Below, piece after piece: positions 48,068 through 60,940 of a stretch of DNA of 64,000 nucleotides. Within the stretch, counting starts at the first letter, position 1, and each line of letters begins with the position of its first letter. The translations under genes and the position numbers were made by a program. The DNA comes from Trichinella spiralis. Its lineage: Eukaryota; Nematoda; Enoplea; Trichinellida; Trichinellidae. Below the pieces are notes generated by a model. The model saw nothing but the letters and a program-made list of their open reading frames with translations, did not search any database and was not told the origin of the DNA. The DNA lies in contig CM012955.1 in assembly GCA_000181795.3 (NCBI GenBank), positions 10,269,062 to 10,333,061 on the forward strand, in the 5' to 3' direction.

Positions 48068-51000
48068 TTTTTCTTACAGCCTAAAAAATGCCAGTTAAGT
48101 AAAAGATGAGTTAATATCATAAAACAAATGAAATAAATTTCTAATTAGTTATTTGAAATTTTTAATTTAAGCTACGTCATATAAAGCATAAAAATTTAAC
48201 AGTAAGAATTACAAATGCAGGTTATAATTTACTGAATATAATTAAAATTTAATGGTTTTAATTTGATAAACAAAATTAATTGAAAATTTAAAAAAATTAA
48301 AACTGAGATTAAAACAAAAATTCAATAATGTAAGATTATCAGATAGACGAACATTACAATACTATTACGGTAATTGTATGCAGTCATTATTATCAGAAAA
48401 AAGTACTCATGTGAAGTAGTGATGTAGTGGTGGAAATAGTAATTTAATAATAAGATTATTGAAATTATAAGTTTTTTTTTTACTTTTAAGTCGTATAATA
48501 CCATGAAATTTAAATATGATTCAGACTGTTTATTAAGTATTAAAACATCTTTTTTCTGAAATATGAAAAAACAGACAGATGTTTGTTTTTATTTAATTTT
48601 TTTATAATAGTATTATGAATTTTTTTGTTTGTATTCCATGAAATTAATGTATTTTATATTGTAAGTGCTGTGATGGTAAAATCATTTTGATGCAATCGTT
48701 GTAAAGAGATAGATTTTTTCATTTATGCGACGGCAATGTTTGTTTGTCATAAACTAGATATATTGTTGGAATAGTAGAATGGAAAATAAAATTTTCCAAA
48801 AATAAAAAGAAATAATAAAACAGTTGTAGAGATGGAACAATCTTTTTGGAACAACTTAATCAGAAGCAAGCAAGTGATAAAAGTGAAGAATTGAAAAACT
48901 TCACTTGATTTGATAATGAAAATAAAGAGCGCACGTCAGTTGGCTTCGTCAAATCTTGCTTGTAAGCAAGACGCAGACATGCGTTATACATGCCACAAGC
49001 GGTGCAATTCAAATATGAGGCAATTTTTGCACGATTTCGACGCATCTCCAGTTTCAGCCGTTGCTTCAAGTACAACAACATTTAGCTGGAAAAGTGCAAA
49101 CTGGCTGCAGCTTTTAGAAACAGCAGCTGCTCGAACCATGCAGAACAGCCATTTCAGTTGCTTCAAACTGCCCGGCGCGTTGATAGCATTTATTGCAAAA
49201 TTATACGATCATATTCTGCATGGATTTACTGAAAACGAATTCAATCTTGTGGTCGGCTTGCTTTTCTATTTTTTCACAGGTGATCATTTATAAATTTGTT
49301 AGCTATTATTATAATTATTATTCTATTTTCAAAATGTATTATCCCTGTCATTTGCCGTAAAAATTGTTCAAAAGCATATTTTATTTTTCGTCTCATCAAT
49401 CAATATCATTTAGCTTTTCAGCTTCTGTCAGTTGTGTTCACTTTAAACTGAAATGAACAAAATTGAACGGCAATTTTTCTTCTTTGCAAAAATGTGGTCG
49501 CCAACTGTCCAAACGGCGCTTGTGAAGTTCGAATCAAAGAAAGAAAGCAGAAAAGAATTATTGCATATTGTCGGCTTGATCTAACGTCGGGCTCTTTTAT
49601 CACCGATAAGCATCTTCTAATCGACAGCAGCTGCAAAGTAACCAAACTGCTCGTGGAAATAAGCATCATTTTCCAACTTTTTTTACCAACCACTCGCCCA
49701 CTGGCATCACCGTTCAGTTTTGCAGAAGAATCAGGTAAGCATTTTTCAGCTTGTTCCAGTTCATCCATTCCAATTGGATTCTCCCATTCAGTGAAATCGC
49801 CATTGGGTATTTCAAATTCAAATTTTACATTCTCTCTATACCTTTTCCATTGCACTATCCAAGAACAAACAGGCACATTTATTATTGCATGCATACAATA
49901 ATCCTACTAGTATCCGACATTTTTACGATTTATTTAAATAATTATTTCAGTTGTACAGCTTGTTGTTGTTGTTGTACGATAGCAATTTTGCTTTTGTTCT
50001 AAAAGAGTGATTTCACATGCTTGACAAACAAGCGGAGATGTGTTAGAACGTTTTTCTCCTCTTTCCCACATTCGACCACAACCCGGTTCTAATTTGCAAG
50101 TGCACAATGCTTCCCGGCAGTGTCGTTGTGCAAATATGTCACGCCGGCAAATTGGCCTCGCTTGGTCGTTTGACTGTTACGATCAATTCTGCTTATTATT
50201 ATTATGATTATTATTATTATTAATCAGTGCTTTGTTGACCGGTCGGCTGTACCGGCGTTCAGTTTTCAAGTTCGCACTGTTCGACGAATTCATTCATTCA
50301 CGATTGTCAATTGAATTTGTGACAAATTTCAATTTAATGCGGCATTTTTTTTTCACCGGCGACAACTTTTCGAGCGCAAATTTAATTTTCAAATTCAGAA
50401 AAGGTAATTTGGTGATTTCAACCTCACGGGCGTACTGTAATTGCAACTTTGCACTCATGGTCATTTGAGTTAAACGACCGTTGATTGATCGGTTCGAAAA
50501 TGTACAAGAAAAATGTTTTTTTTCCGATTTTTTATCATCACTTTGTCAACTAATTATTCTCATTTGCATGCGCAGTGTGGGAAATTATTAGGTCACGTTC
50601 AAAATTTTTAATGTTCTTGATTTCGAACTTCAAAACATTACAGTATCTTCTTCGTCAGGTTCATTGAAAAAAATATAATGTACTTCGTATCACGAATAGG
50701 TGCGTGTTGTTTTATGATGAACAGAAAATAAGTTCGTTGTTGGTGTTGTGCAATTTGGATGTAATTAGCACACGTGAATGTGTTTGTTGATCAGCAAAAA
50801 ATGTACGTTTTCAGAGTAGAAATATGTTCACATTGATGATGCATATGCGAAAAATAGCTGATATCTTTGGGGAGATTTGGCGTACATTGCTGGTGAAAGC
50901 TTGCCCGAAATTGATGGTGCTTTGCAAACGTGTCGCACCGAGTGTGAATTGTTCGAGCATGTTCTGTTGTTGTTGTTGTTGTCGTTGTTGCTGCTGCTGC

Positions 51001-51561
51001 TTTAAGCCGCGCTGAACCGCATCAATCAATGACACTGAGCTGCACAATTTTCACGCTTGAAGTTTTTTTTTCTCGAAAATTATTGCCCAGGCAAATAATT
51101 GTTCACCTCCTTGACGTTGCAAAACGACAACAGCACTTTTCGGCTTTTTGCTTGTGCGCTTTTCAGTGCTTGTTGCTGTTGCTGCTGTTGTCGTCCAGTT
51201 CTCATTTGTCGAGCAAAAATTCATCGTTCACCACTGGCTTGGCTAGTTTGTCATCTTTGTCGACACCTTCTACCACCTGCTGCTATTTTCTATTTTATTT
51301 CAACAAGTTTCCACTTCCTCTGCAGTTGCGCTGCACAACAAACTAGCCCAACACCCGTCCAACCTCCTCCCCACCGCGAAGTAGCACTTGTTTGGCTTGA
51401 TCGGTGCAGTTCTCTTTCTGTTCACAATTGCTTATTACACCACTTTGCACAATTCCATTCGAACAATTAGAAGACGAAATGAATCGCTTCTTAACACCGG
51501 TCCCATTTATCATTCGCAGATCAGATAACATGCACTTTTTCATTTCTGATACTCGTCCTGC

Positions 51562-51586
51562 ATATATATATATATATATATATATG
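51562..51586. repeat. (AT)12 microsatellite
   Basis: A dinucleotide run in non-coding DNA. Confidence 0.9.
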
Positions 51587-51804
51587 CACATATATGTTAT
51601 AATTTAGAGATAGTATTGGCATGATATGACAACAAAACATGCGAGAATGATCCACATTGCGTACAACTTGATAGCACTGTTTGATAGGTACCTACTTTTT
51701 ATTTACATTACTGTAGAATCGTGTTCAAAATTTGTTTGTTTCCAAGTAGAGTATTTAAATTTCAGATATTCTTATCATGACTCATGATTCATTTTTTTTA
51801 AATT

Positions 51805-51828
51805 TTATTTATTTATTTATTTATTTAT
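51805..51828. repeat. (TTTA)6 microsatellite
   Basis: A tetranucleotide run; shorter copies of the same class occur near 8596 and 55665. Confidence 0.9.
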
Positions 51829-53103
51829 ATATTTTTCTTTCGTAAATTAATTTTATTCAAACAGTTTCATAAATTTGAAAATGTACTTCCACTTGTGCAT
51901 AGTTAGTTGAAATTTGCAAAAAACAAAATAGATGTTTGAAAGCAAGTTTTTTTTCTCGTTCGAAATTATAATTTGTCCACAATTGAATATTCAAAATGCC
52001 GTCAACAATTTGAACAACAGCTCGATCAGAACAACTTTCACAGTGGAAAGTGTTGTATAATTGTTCGTAGACGAAGCAAATGCAACGTTGCAAGTTTCTT
52101 TGATCTCGGTTTTCAGCAATAATAAAAACCCTTGTTCAACTGCAAGAAAAAAATGACACGTTACACGCTTTTGCCAATGTCAGCGTTGACTTCATATTAT
52201 TTTTTCTTCTTGTTGTTATCCTGTTATTCTTGTATTTATTCGCTCGTCCAGTTTTTTTACGAACCTAATTTTCTTTTATTGCTTTATTGCATTTGATCTA
52301 GTTTTGACGACAACTTTTTCTTCAAATTACTTGCCTTTTCTATGTAAATAATTTGCGCATTTACACTGGAATTTCTGTTCAAATGTTTTCTTTTGCTCCG
52401 ATGGCAAATTTTCACGTTTCACACCGGTCGGAGAAATTTTTCTGGACAAAAATTCAAGGTAATTTGTTGCCAACTTTTCATTCAATTCAATTCAATTCAA
52501 TTAAACATTTGATCAGATGGATTAAAAGCAATTTTTATTGTTCAAATAATTTCCCGTTATTATCAAGCTCATCAGATGATGTCATGCATATATGTTTCAC
52601 TTAAATATTTGTTCAAGTATTTTCCACGCTGACGACAGTTTATTATTGTTATGTAATGTAATTATATAATGTGATCAGTGGAATTCTATTTGAAATTGGG
52701 CGTTTTTTTTTGCATTATTGTAAATGTTCGATTTTAATTTTTATTTACATTCATCTGCACTAATCAGTGATGCTTTATAGTCCCTGCTTCTGTTGTTGTT
52801 GTTGACGAGCTCAAGCTTAGCTGCTTAGCTGTTTTACAACTAGAAATAGAACAACAGCCTTATTTAGTTTTAAAGAATAACAATGGAGCATTTACAAAAG
52901 GCATTTTAAAATTTGTAACTCATGTTTCAATTATTTGTATTGTTTATATACATGTCGTTTTGAATATCTTCGGATATTCCTATTTTTCAAATAATAAAAA
53001 AAACAGAATTGTTCAACTGAAATTTTATTTGTATTATTTTTTTGTTTCAAACTGTAATATTCAATTGAATTTGGTGACGTTCAGTGGCACTTTAACCAGA
53101 ACA

Positions 53104-53250
53104 ATGCACTCGGGGCGGTCCTTGAAAATTAGCGTGTTACATTATCTGTTTGTTCTTTGTCTGGTCGTGTTCGATAGTTTCACATTCGTGGCCGGCAACA
53201 TGTTAATTAAACGTCAAAAATTTTCACCACTGCTCCACAATTATCACTGA
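53104..53250 (+). CDS. Candidate secreted peptide precursor, 48 residues
   Basis: The frame starts MHSGRSLKISVLHYLFVLCL and keeps a hydrophobic core to FTFVAG, a convincing signal peptide with a small-residue cleavage site. NMLIKR then gives a dibasic Lys-Arg site, followed by the 11-residue end QKFSPLLHNYH before the stop. A Gln right after Lys-Arg could cyclise to pyroglutamate, as in many neuropeptides. The ATG is 15 bases after a GTGACGTTCAG acceptor, like the firm genes here. It has no Gly for amidation, only one peptide copy and no homologue that I recognise. It might also be the first exon of a longer secreted protein. The signal peptide is seen; the peptide-hormone reading is inference. 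Confidence 0.35.
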   Translation: MHSGRSLKISVLHYLFVLCLVVFDSFTFVAGNMLIKRQKFSPLLHNYH

Positions 53251-56200
53251 TAACATTATCAACCAATAATATACTGGATTTCTTTTGCAGATCATGATTA
53301 CTTATCAAATGAAGTGATATTTTCAATGACAATTAAACAGAGAAGATTTAATTGGTTGCTGAAGTGGCATTAATAAATTATTATTCTGCACCGAAAAAAC
53401 ATCTTCCAGCTGTTGCAGGTAATGATTAATTTATAATAAAGTTGAGCATAATGATGAAATTTCTTCAGTTGTCAAAAACTCACCACCTTTCTGACTTTGC
53501 ACATTTCTTTCTGTGTAGGATTTCATATGGGAGAAATTGTTTAATGTTTCAAGTGCTTAATAATAATAATAATAATAAGCCCCTTGTATTATATAAACAA
53601 GCAAAAATTATTTTGCTGCTATATATATAAAACGATTTATTACTATTATTATGTAATTATGATCTTGAGTGGCGAATTGTTTTACTTTTTTCTTTCTTGC
53701 ATAGAATGTATGTAGTTTTGCAGATCATTTTAAGTTGTGCCCGGCACTGCTTTGTCGCGAAGATGCTGCTTGCATAGTACTCACTTTTACGACATTCTTT
53801 CTTTACTTTTTGTTGCTTCAGCGATGAATGACAGCTGTTTTAATGTTTTCTGCTTTGCAGCTTATTACGCAGCAGCAGCAGGTAAAAGTGGTGCAATTTT
53901 GCAATGCTATCAGATGTGTTTAATTGTGCAATTGTTTATGTGCTAATTATATTAACTTTACTAATTAATATGATCAATTTTGAAAGAATTGTAGAAAGAC
54001 AAGAGCAAACATCACGTTCATTGGTTTGATTTAAAAGTTTATTACCTCAGAAACTTATGATCGTTATTTTTATCATTGAAAAAAAATCATTATAGATTAT
54101 TATTTGTTTAAAAGAAACTTTTGCAGCAGCTTTACAAGAAAAACAACTTATGATAAAGGTCAGTTTCAATTCGTCGTGCAGAATGGAAAAAAAGATATAT
54201 ATATATATTAAACTTTTTATCTGTGACGACGACAGATCGATGCCAGTCAGCCAGCTAGCTAGCTTGCTAGTTAGTTGTGCGGCCATCTGCATTAAACGAT
54301 TTCTTCCGTAACTGAAACTCGAAGAATATTTTGATTTACGCTTTCAAGTTGGTGCTTTCTGGCTGCTTCACTTGCTTTATTCTTTCACTGCCTTTCCTGT
54401 CAATCAATAGTGACTTAACGACGGCCTTGTGCACGAAATTTCATCATGGAACAACGTGATGGCAGCTTGCATATTTATTCCAATATCTGCATCTTCTTCG
54501 TTTCGCTTATTTCCATTCAGGTTTGAGGGAAAATTTTCAAATCTGGAAATTTGATTTTCATCAATTCAATAATGATCATCAGCTCAAGTATTTCTCAACT
54601 GCTTTTTATGAAGCAAGATGCGTTTAATATACAAATTTTCTTTTTTTAGAAGAAATACCTTTTTGACAATGAGGAAAGCATCAAAAGTTAAAGTTTAATT
54701 TTTTTTTCTTTTTTTTTATCACTTCTTGAAAACTGAACTGAAGTGTGAAGATGATATGTTGTGTTGAAAATTTTTTATCCATACAAATAAGATGTTTTTT
54801 AAGTGAAGAAAAAAACAGCAGATTAAATATGAAATGAACAGCAACAACAGCAATATAATAGTAATAATAATAATAATGTGCTATGCGGTGGTGTGGAGTG
54901 GTGTTTTATTTCAAGCATCATAATCCTGTCGTAGAAGCTTGAAATTGTAAGTGATAGATGATTATTGATCCACCATTACAGCAGGGAAAATGCGTGGCTC
55001 TGAAAAGAAGAATAGATATATATATTTCTTTTAATTGGTGTGTGTGTGCTATGATCCATCTATATTTCAGATCGGTTATGCCCTTGATCCATAGATCGTC
55101 ACATTCTGTCAAACTTGTTGGAAAGGTTATATCCATCAGGCACTGCATCAAAATAAAAAATCCTTTATGGCCTTCTTTTTCTCATCTTTCCATTCAACAG
55201 CTATACTTTCAGGTAGTGTTTTTTTTGTTCACTCTAACAAGTTTTACATCTCTTTTGAAGCAAGTAATTATATTTTCTGTAATTCAGCATTTTCTTTTAT
55301 GATTCAAGTTACTAAAAAGTACATTAAATGGTGGATATTATTGTTTTTTTTTGGTACTGTGAATTCTATTGAGTTTTCTTTTTGCTCTATTTGTGTTTTT
55401 GATCTTAAATTAAATTATAGCTTGTTATATACATATGCCGTACTTACATTATGTTTATTATAATTTATTTGTTCAATTTGTTTGCACGAGGTGATTTTCT
55501 AGTGGTGTAAATTTATTGGTATCTGATTTCTAGCACTTGTATCACAGTTTCATATTTGAGCAGGCAGTTCATTTATATAATTACCTCTTTTACATGATAA
55601 ATGATAAACTATATCATGTTGTATATTATGAATATAATATAATATAATATTTAATTGAAATGTTATTTTATTTTATTTTATTTTAATAATTCAAGTGGGT
55701 TTGTTATATAGTTTAATACTTTTTCTGCATTGGGTGGTGAGTAAAGTTTTGCAAAATGAAAAGAGTAAGTGGAAGAAAATTTATATTACACTTTTGAAAT
55801 GGTTAAATAAATAAATATCAGTTAAATGGAAATTAAAAGTGACAAGTTTGCACAACAAATACCCAGAGACCTGCATTGTTCGTGTGATGGATTTCGTGCA
55901 AAGCGGTCAATATCCGTTTCAGTTGATTATTTGCAGTTTCAGCAATTTGCACATAGTGCACGGGGTGATTTGGTGCTTTTGTTGCATTGGTTGCGTGGAT
56001 TTTTTTTCTTTTTTTTTCACTCCAATTTTTTCCGCACAATTTTCACAAAATAATTGTCTGAAAAACAAGGGGAAAAGCATGCTTGTAGGGCTTTTAATTG
56101 GACTAATTTCAATTGTAAATTTGTCGACCATCACCGATTATTTTCTGCCCGCATGCTTTTGATAATAATTTCAATTTTCACGTATTATTTGGAAGCAAGG

Positions 56201-56379
56201 AAAATTTACCTTTTTTTTCTGTATTCGTTTTTTCAAATAATAATAATAATAATTAGGGAAAATATTGTATTTGATTGTTGCAGTGTTGCAATGATGATTA
56301 ATTATTTTCAGCAAACTGAAAATTAAAAATCAATCAATTTAACGAATGAATTGACAGAGAGTTATGTGCATGTGTGAAA
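53251..56379. other. AT-rich interval
   Basis: No supported gene. It contains GTAAAA/GTAATG donor-like sites and a GCAGCAGCAG patch at 53,870-53,881, AGCTAGCT-type tetranucleotides near 54,240-54,270, and TAATA and TTTTA repeats near 55,625-55,686. Frames at 55,826-56,162 on both strands lack domains. Confidence 0.45.
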
Positions 56380-56697
56380 ATGTTGGAAAAAGAGAAAAAT
56401 AATTTTATGTTTTTTTTATTGTGCTTATTAATGAATATTTTTTGTTCAGCAAGAGCTAGCTGTTTATTTGTTGTGGAAGATTTGCAAGAAGGTGAAGTGA
56501 AAATTGCAATGGTTGCACAATGCGTTCCAATTGTGCATATATATCAGTTTCGTTGCCCTAATATGTATCTGCTAAGTGTTGAATGCAGGCGCTTGATTCG
56601 TCGCCAAAAAGCGGACAATTGGTGTGTATCTTTTAACATTCTTCCACGTCCCAGGCGATTCGACCGACTAATCAATCATGGACGGTTGGTCGTTTAA
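56380..56697 (+). CDS. Candidate small secreted or membrane protein
   Basis: A 105-residue frame starts at the ATG at 56380. After MLEKEKNNF comes a hydrophobic stretch, MFFLLCLLMNIFCSARA, that could be a signal peptide. The remaining roughly 75 residues are mixed and Cys/Arg-containing (VEDLQEGEVKIAMVAQCVP, NMYLLSVECRRLIRRQK), ending NHGRLVV. I recognise no family. An internal acceptor-like site (AATGCAG at 56589) is a caution. It has no splice or neighbour support, so chance is a real alternative. Confidence 0.3.
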   Translation: MLEKEKNNFMFFLLCLLMNIFCSARASCLFVVEDLQEGEVKIAMVAQCVPIVHIYQFRCPNMYLLSVECRRLIRRQKADNWCVSFNILPRPRRFDRLINHGRLVV

Positions 56698-58029
56698 GCG
56701 GCCGCCAGCAGCACAATTGCTTTGCTTCAATTAACCCGACGACTTTGTAACGGTTGCAATGTGATCATCTTTCTTTAAACTTGCCCACAAATCAAGCCAT
56801 CTTTAATTGGCATTTCATGAAACCAATGAAGTGACCCAAAGTGTATCCACTCCCTGTGGCGTTGAATGCGCACGACATTTACCCACACAAGTAGTAAGTA
56901 CATTGCAATTTTGTGGAAATCAAGTGGAGAAACTTCTTCAAGCTACCTTTTGAAGTAAGAAACAAAAAGCATCGTAAGACCGAGAAAAACGTATGTATTA
57001 TATTTATATCTTTGTTAATTATTACATTAGCAAATGATATTATTTAATTCAGTTTAATGTTTTTCGTATTCATTTAAATTTTTTTAAAAATATTTACCAA
57101 TTTTTAATAATTTGAATATAATTTCATAATATGAAGATTTTTTAATATTAGCAAATAATGATAATTTCTGTAAGGAAGAATAAGAGAATTAATTTAAACG
57201 TTTCAAATAATATATTTTCTTCTAATTCACTGTTTGAATTATTAATATGCACAACATTTAAATGTGCAAAAGTAAATTTTAATAATATGGCCAAATCTGT
57301 GTACTTTTGTTTTGAACATTGCACGCACACACACATTTTCATGCGCATACCTTATTTTTAATACCTGCTAATTAGAAGCCTACTTTGAAATGTAAAATCT
57401 GTTTCACTGTGTAAATTAGTTGCAGAATTATAAGCATTTCTGAAAGTTGCACTGCGCGTAGCAGCATTTGCAATTAAATGATCAATAAATGTTGATATTC
57501 TTTAATCAACCAGTTGTTAAATGTGTAGAAATACTGATTTTGGTATTATTTGTACGTTTTTCAAAACGATAATGTTTTAACATTTTCTTGTTTTTTTTAA
57601 ATATATATATATACCAAAAAATGAATATTAGTTATGCATTTGTTTGTCAATTGATAAAAAGATGTAATTAAATTTTGTAAAATAATCTTATGAAGTTGGA
57701 AGAAGAAATTGTAAAATTGTATGAATAATATGTATAAGAGAATAAATACAATTTGATCATTAATTTTCCAAGTGTATTGTATGTTATGATGCATAGGAAT
57801 GGGTTGGATTGATTTTGAATATTTGAAATTGGAAATTGTATATATTTTTGTGTGATAAGTGATAAAAAGCAGGATGCTTTTATGTTCGAGGAAGTTACTA
57901 GTAGAAATGATAGGGGTTGGTGTGAGTTGATGCTTGTTGTTGTCGTTGAGCACAACGGTTGGTCAGAAACGGTGAGTGGGCAAGTTGAGAGGAGAGCTTT
58001 ACGATGATGGTGCGTCATGTGAAGATGAA

Positions 58030-58490
58030 TTGCCCGATCAGAGCAGGGCGCGCGCGTTTTTCAATTCACTTAATAAAGTCGTTGTTTGCGGTGATGGACA
58101 CGGATATGGGCGGTGGTTTGTGTAGTCAACCGTCGGGGCGGCCTTCTGTTCGCCATTCAGAAGCTAATCTTTAAATTAGCAGTCGTGTTTACAAGCGTCC
58201 TGTGAGGGGTGTTCAATCGATTGGAACGTCGCTATTCAGATTGACCAATTCTGTTGATTGCTTCAGAAAAGACCTCGGCGAGCACAAGTGGGGCCGGCCG
58301 AGTATAGCTTATAGCTTGGCGAGCTTGGAAGACCTTTGCCGGGCGGTGGCCGGGATCAATTGTACTCGACTGAGAGAACTAAGAAAATCGGTGAACAACA
58401 ACAACACATCTGAACGGGATGCAGATGGAATCGATCATTTTTCCCTCTCAGATCGTTTCCGGCTCAACTTATATGGATCGTTTTGAAATT
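58030..58490. other. GC-rich island, possible promoter or first exon
   Basis: About 450 bases clearly richer in G+C than the flanks, with GCGCGCGCG, CGTCGGGGCGG and GGGGCCGGCCGAG blocks. A plus frame from GTG at 58202 to 58486 has 94 codons but no ATG start and no recognisable domain. A promoter or untranslated exon is the more likely reading. Confidence 0.35.
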
Positions 58491-58522
58491 ATGGTGGCAA
58501 TTTAGAAATTTTTTTTCTTTTT

Positions 58523-58542
58523 TTCTTTCTTTCTTTCTTTCT
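58523..58542. repeat. (CTTT)n microsatellite
   Basis: A pyrimidine tetranucleotide run within a longer T/C tract. Confidence 0.85.
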
Positions 58543-58581
58543 TCCTTTATTTCTTCTCCACTATGCTTGCTAATGTATATA

Positions 58582-58601
58582 TGTGTGTGTGTGTGTGTGT
58601 G
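58582..58601. repeat. (TG)10 microsatellite
   Basis: A perfect dinucleotide run. Confidence 0.9.
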
Positions 58602-59958
58602 GCTAGCAAGCGCGAACTGAAAAACGATTTAATTTCTTCTTTCAAGCACCTCGCAATGTCGTGAAAGCTGCTGTCCCATTTGATTGTGTCCACTTTGCAA
58701 TCTTTGCGCGAAATGTTCTGAACAGCGTTGTTGTTCGTGAAAATTAACCTCATAAAATAGCTCTCCTATATATACATATGATTATGACAGTCATATTTTA
58801 TTGTTCTTCAATTGATCAGGCTGCTGCGGATAATGATGCGATAATCTGTTTATATGCGTAGTTTCAAGTTTGCAGTTGCTTTTAGGTGGTCGCTGAGGAA
58901 TTCTTTTTACGGCTGAAACGCTTTTCATACTTTATATATTTGATTCCCAAATGTGCTCGGTCTGTGTTCCAAGTCCAATGCAGAGGCTGAAGAACGGCAG
59001 CAATTCTCTTGCACTTTTCATTGCTCTCTTTTATCCCCATGACAATTTCCATTTACCGATACCAAATGCAAAAAGGTGATTATTTTTCTAAGTGAAAAGT
59101 ACATGTACATTTAAATCATCCATTTCTGAAATCATTATCATGCACAAGAATGCACTAATGTTTTAAAGTGGTTTTCTTCTTTTTTCTACGTTCAGTAATA
59201 GAATTACCATTTTAATTATTATTAATTTTTAAAAAAATACACCTGCAAATTAGATTTTTAATTGTAATTTTTATTTTGTTTTTTTTGTGTGCATACTTTA
59301 TTTTTTTGATTAACATTTGATATTATGACAATAAGTGATATGGACAGCTGCTGCGAGTGAAGTGAAACTTCATCTAATGATCTGTTGCAGCTTATCTAAC
59401 AGAAAAGTACAAAAGAAGATTACCAAATTAGACGTTAAACTAACAATAATCACTGGTAATGTAAATTATTTAACAAGCAAATTTTCCAAATTAAACAGTT
59501 TTTTTTGCTAACAAACATACTTTTATCCGTTTTGTGTTTATGCACAAGTAAGAGTTTTATTTGGTAAGTAAAAAAAGTGCAATTTTTTGTTCTCGCTCGT
59601 TTTTTTCAACACTAATATTTATTTTATTTATCGACACTTGTACATATTTTTTTCTTTTTTTTCAGTATTACATAATTTTATTTTTAAAAAATTTTGACTG
59701 TTTTTTAAATTTAGCAAAAAAAATGAAGCATATAAATTATTGTTTTGTATGAGTATTATTCGTAGTAAAAGTTTGTTCATATTGCTGAGAAACGTTTAAG
59801 CTTAAAACAAAGTTTCATCAATCATATGTAGTTATCTTTTTACGATAGCATGTTCAAACTGTTTGCTTAATAGTGTTATTATCTGAGGATAACTTGTGTA
59901 CTTTTTAAATTATCTAAATATGGTTAAAGTGGAAAAGTAGGGAAGGACAGTTTGAATG

Positions 59959-59982
59959 TGCGTGTGTGTGTGTGTGTGTGTA
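59959..59982. repeat. (TG)n microsatellite
   Basis: A dinucleotide run with one C interruption at its start. Confidence 0.9.
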
Positions 59983-60908
59983 TAAGTGCTTATGCGTTGA
60001 CGTGTGAATTTCATCATTGAAGTGTTAGTCACATGACGGCAGAGACTATCAGCTTTGTACCATCACTAATGCGCACAGAGAAAAACGTTTGCTTAAACCA
60101 TTGAAACATTTAAAGCTATCGGTAATTCTGTTGTCGGCAAATTTGATCGCCCAACGGTCGTCTGTTTACACATGCTGATTTGTTTAGCTTATAATCAAAC
60201 TACTCGAGAGAACCACACTATTCTTATTATTGCTTTTATATTGTTGAGATGAAGATGCTATTAAGGTTGCATTTATCGACATTTCCGTTACGAATGTCAC
60301 GAAGCTACAAGCGAACATCGCAGTAATGTGTTGTAACAAGCGATAATGCCTATTAAAGAATGAAAATATTGGAAAAATCTGAACTTGTTCTACGTTGATC
60401 TATGGTTCGAGGGTGGTTTAAGAGTTTTGTTCCTCTTCTCTACACGGCCAACTACGAAAAATACCAATGTATCGATTGTTAATGAACAACGCCGTGTTAT
60501 CTGACTTGTTTGTCCTGCTTGCGTCACCATTTTCTGCATGCATGTATGTTCCACTGTCATTGATGTGTTTATCTATCTATTGGAGTCTTTATTGTTGGCA
60601 TCTTCTTTTTCGAATTGTTTGTACGCTTTTGCATGCCAGATCAGAACGGACGATCGATCGATTTGTGTTCTCAAGTTGTGCGCTATTTTACCTTGTTATA
60701 TATGGATCAGAGAGAGAGTTGTGTTCGAAGCTTGGTTTGGAACTTTTTTTTTGACACGGAAGATTGTGCGCTAAATTTTGAAGAGAGCCAGCCTACTATT
60801 ATTACTAGTAGCTCAAGCTGGCGTTGCTAAATTATTGATTTTCTTCAATGCAGTCAGAGTTGCAGAACACCTTCATGAAAAGCGGCGCAGAGAGAGAATG
60901 AGAGAGAG

Positions 60909-60940
60909 TTGGTTGGTTGGTTGGTTAGTCGGTCGGTCGG
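60909..60940. repeat. GGTT / GGTC tandem tetranucleotides
   Basis: Four GGTT units pass through one GTTA into three GGTC units, directly after an AGAGAGAG stretch. Confidence 0.8.

Larger units (their letters stand above)
48081..53103. other. Gene-poor interval with scattered open frames
   Basis: AT-rich flanks enclose a GC-richer patch at 48,900-49,900. This has a 127-codon plus frame (48910-49293) and a plus frame ending at a GTAAGC donor (49494-49738), with no domain in either. A CAG/TTG run near 50,960-51,000 reads as poly-Gln on one strand. Further microsatellites are AT at 51562-51586 and TTTA at 51805-51828. I could not establish a gene. Confidence 0.45.

Noticed and set aside
50811-51047. 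Poly-Gln minus frame and poly-Cys plus frame
   Set aside because: Both come from a CAA/CAG-type microsatellite. Similar runs occur inside introns here, and neither side carries a domain.
54918-55151. 77-codon minus frame (MMQCLMDITFPTSLTECDD)
   Set aside because: The short protein-like start is followed by a run of unrelated residues, with no splice or family support.
58202-58486. 94-codon plus frame in the GC island
   Set aside because: It lacks an ATG and a domain; composition alone explains the absence of stops in GC-rich sequence.
60467-60754. 95-codon hydrophobic plus frame
   Set aside because: It has several overlapping frames of similar length, no family match, and lies in a patch that looks promoter-like.
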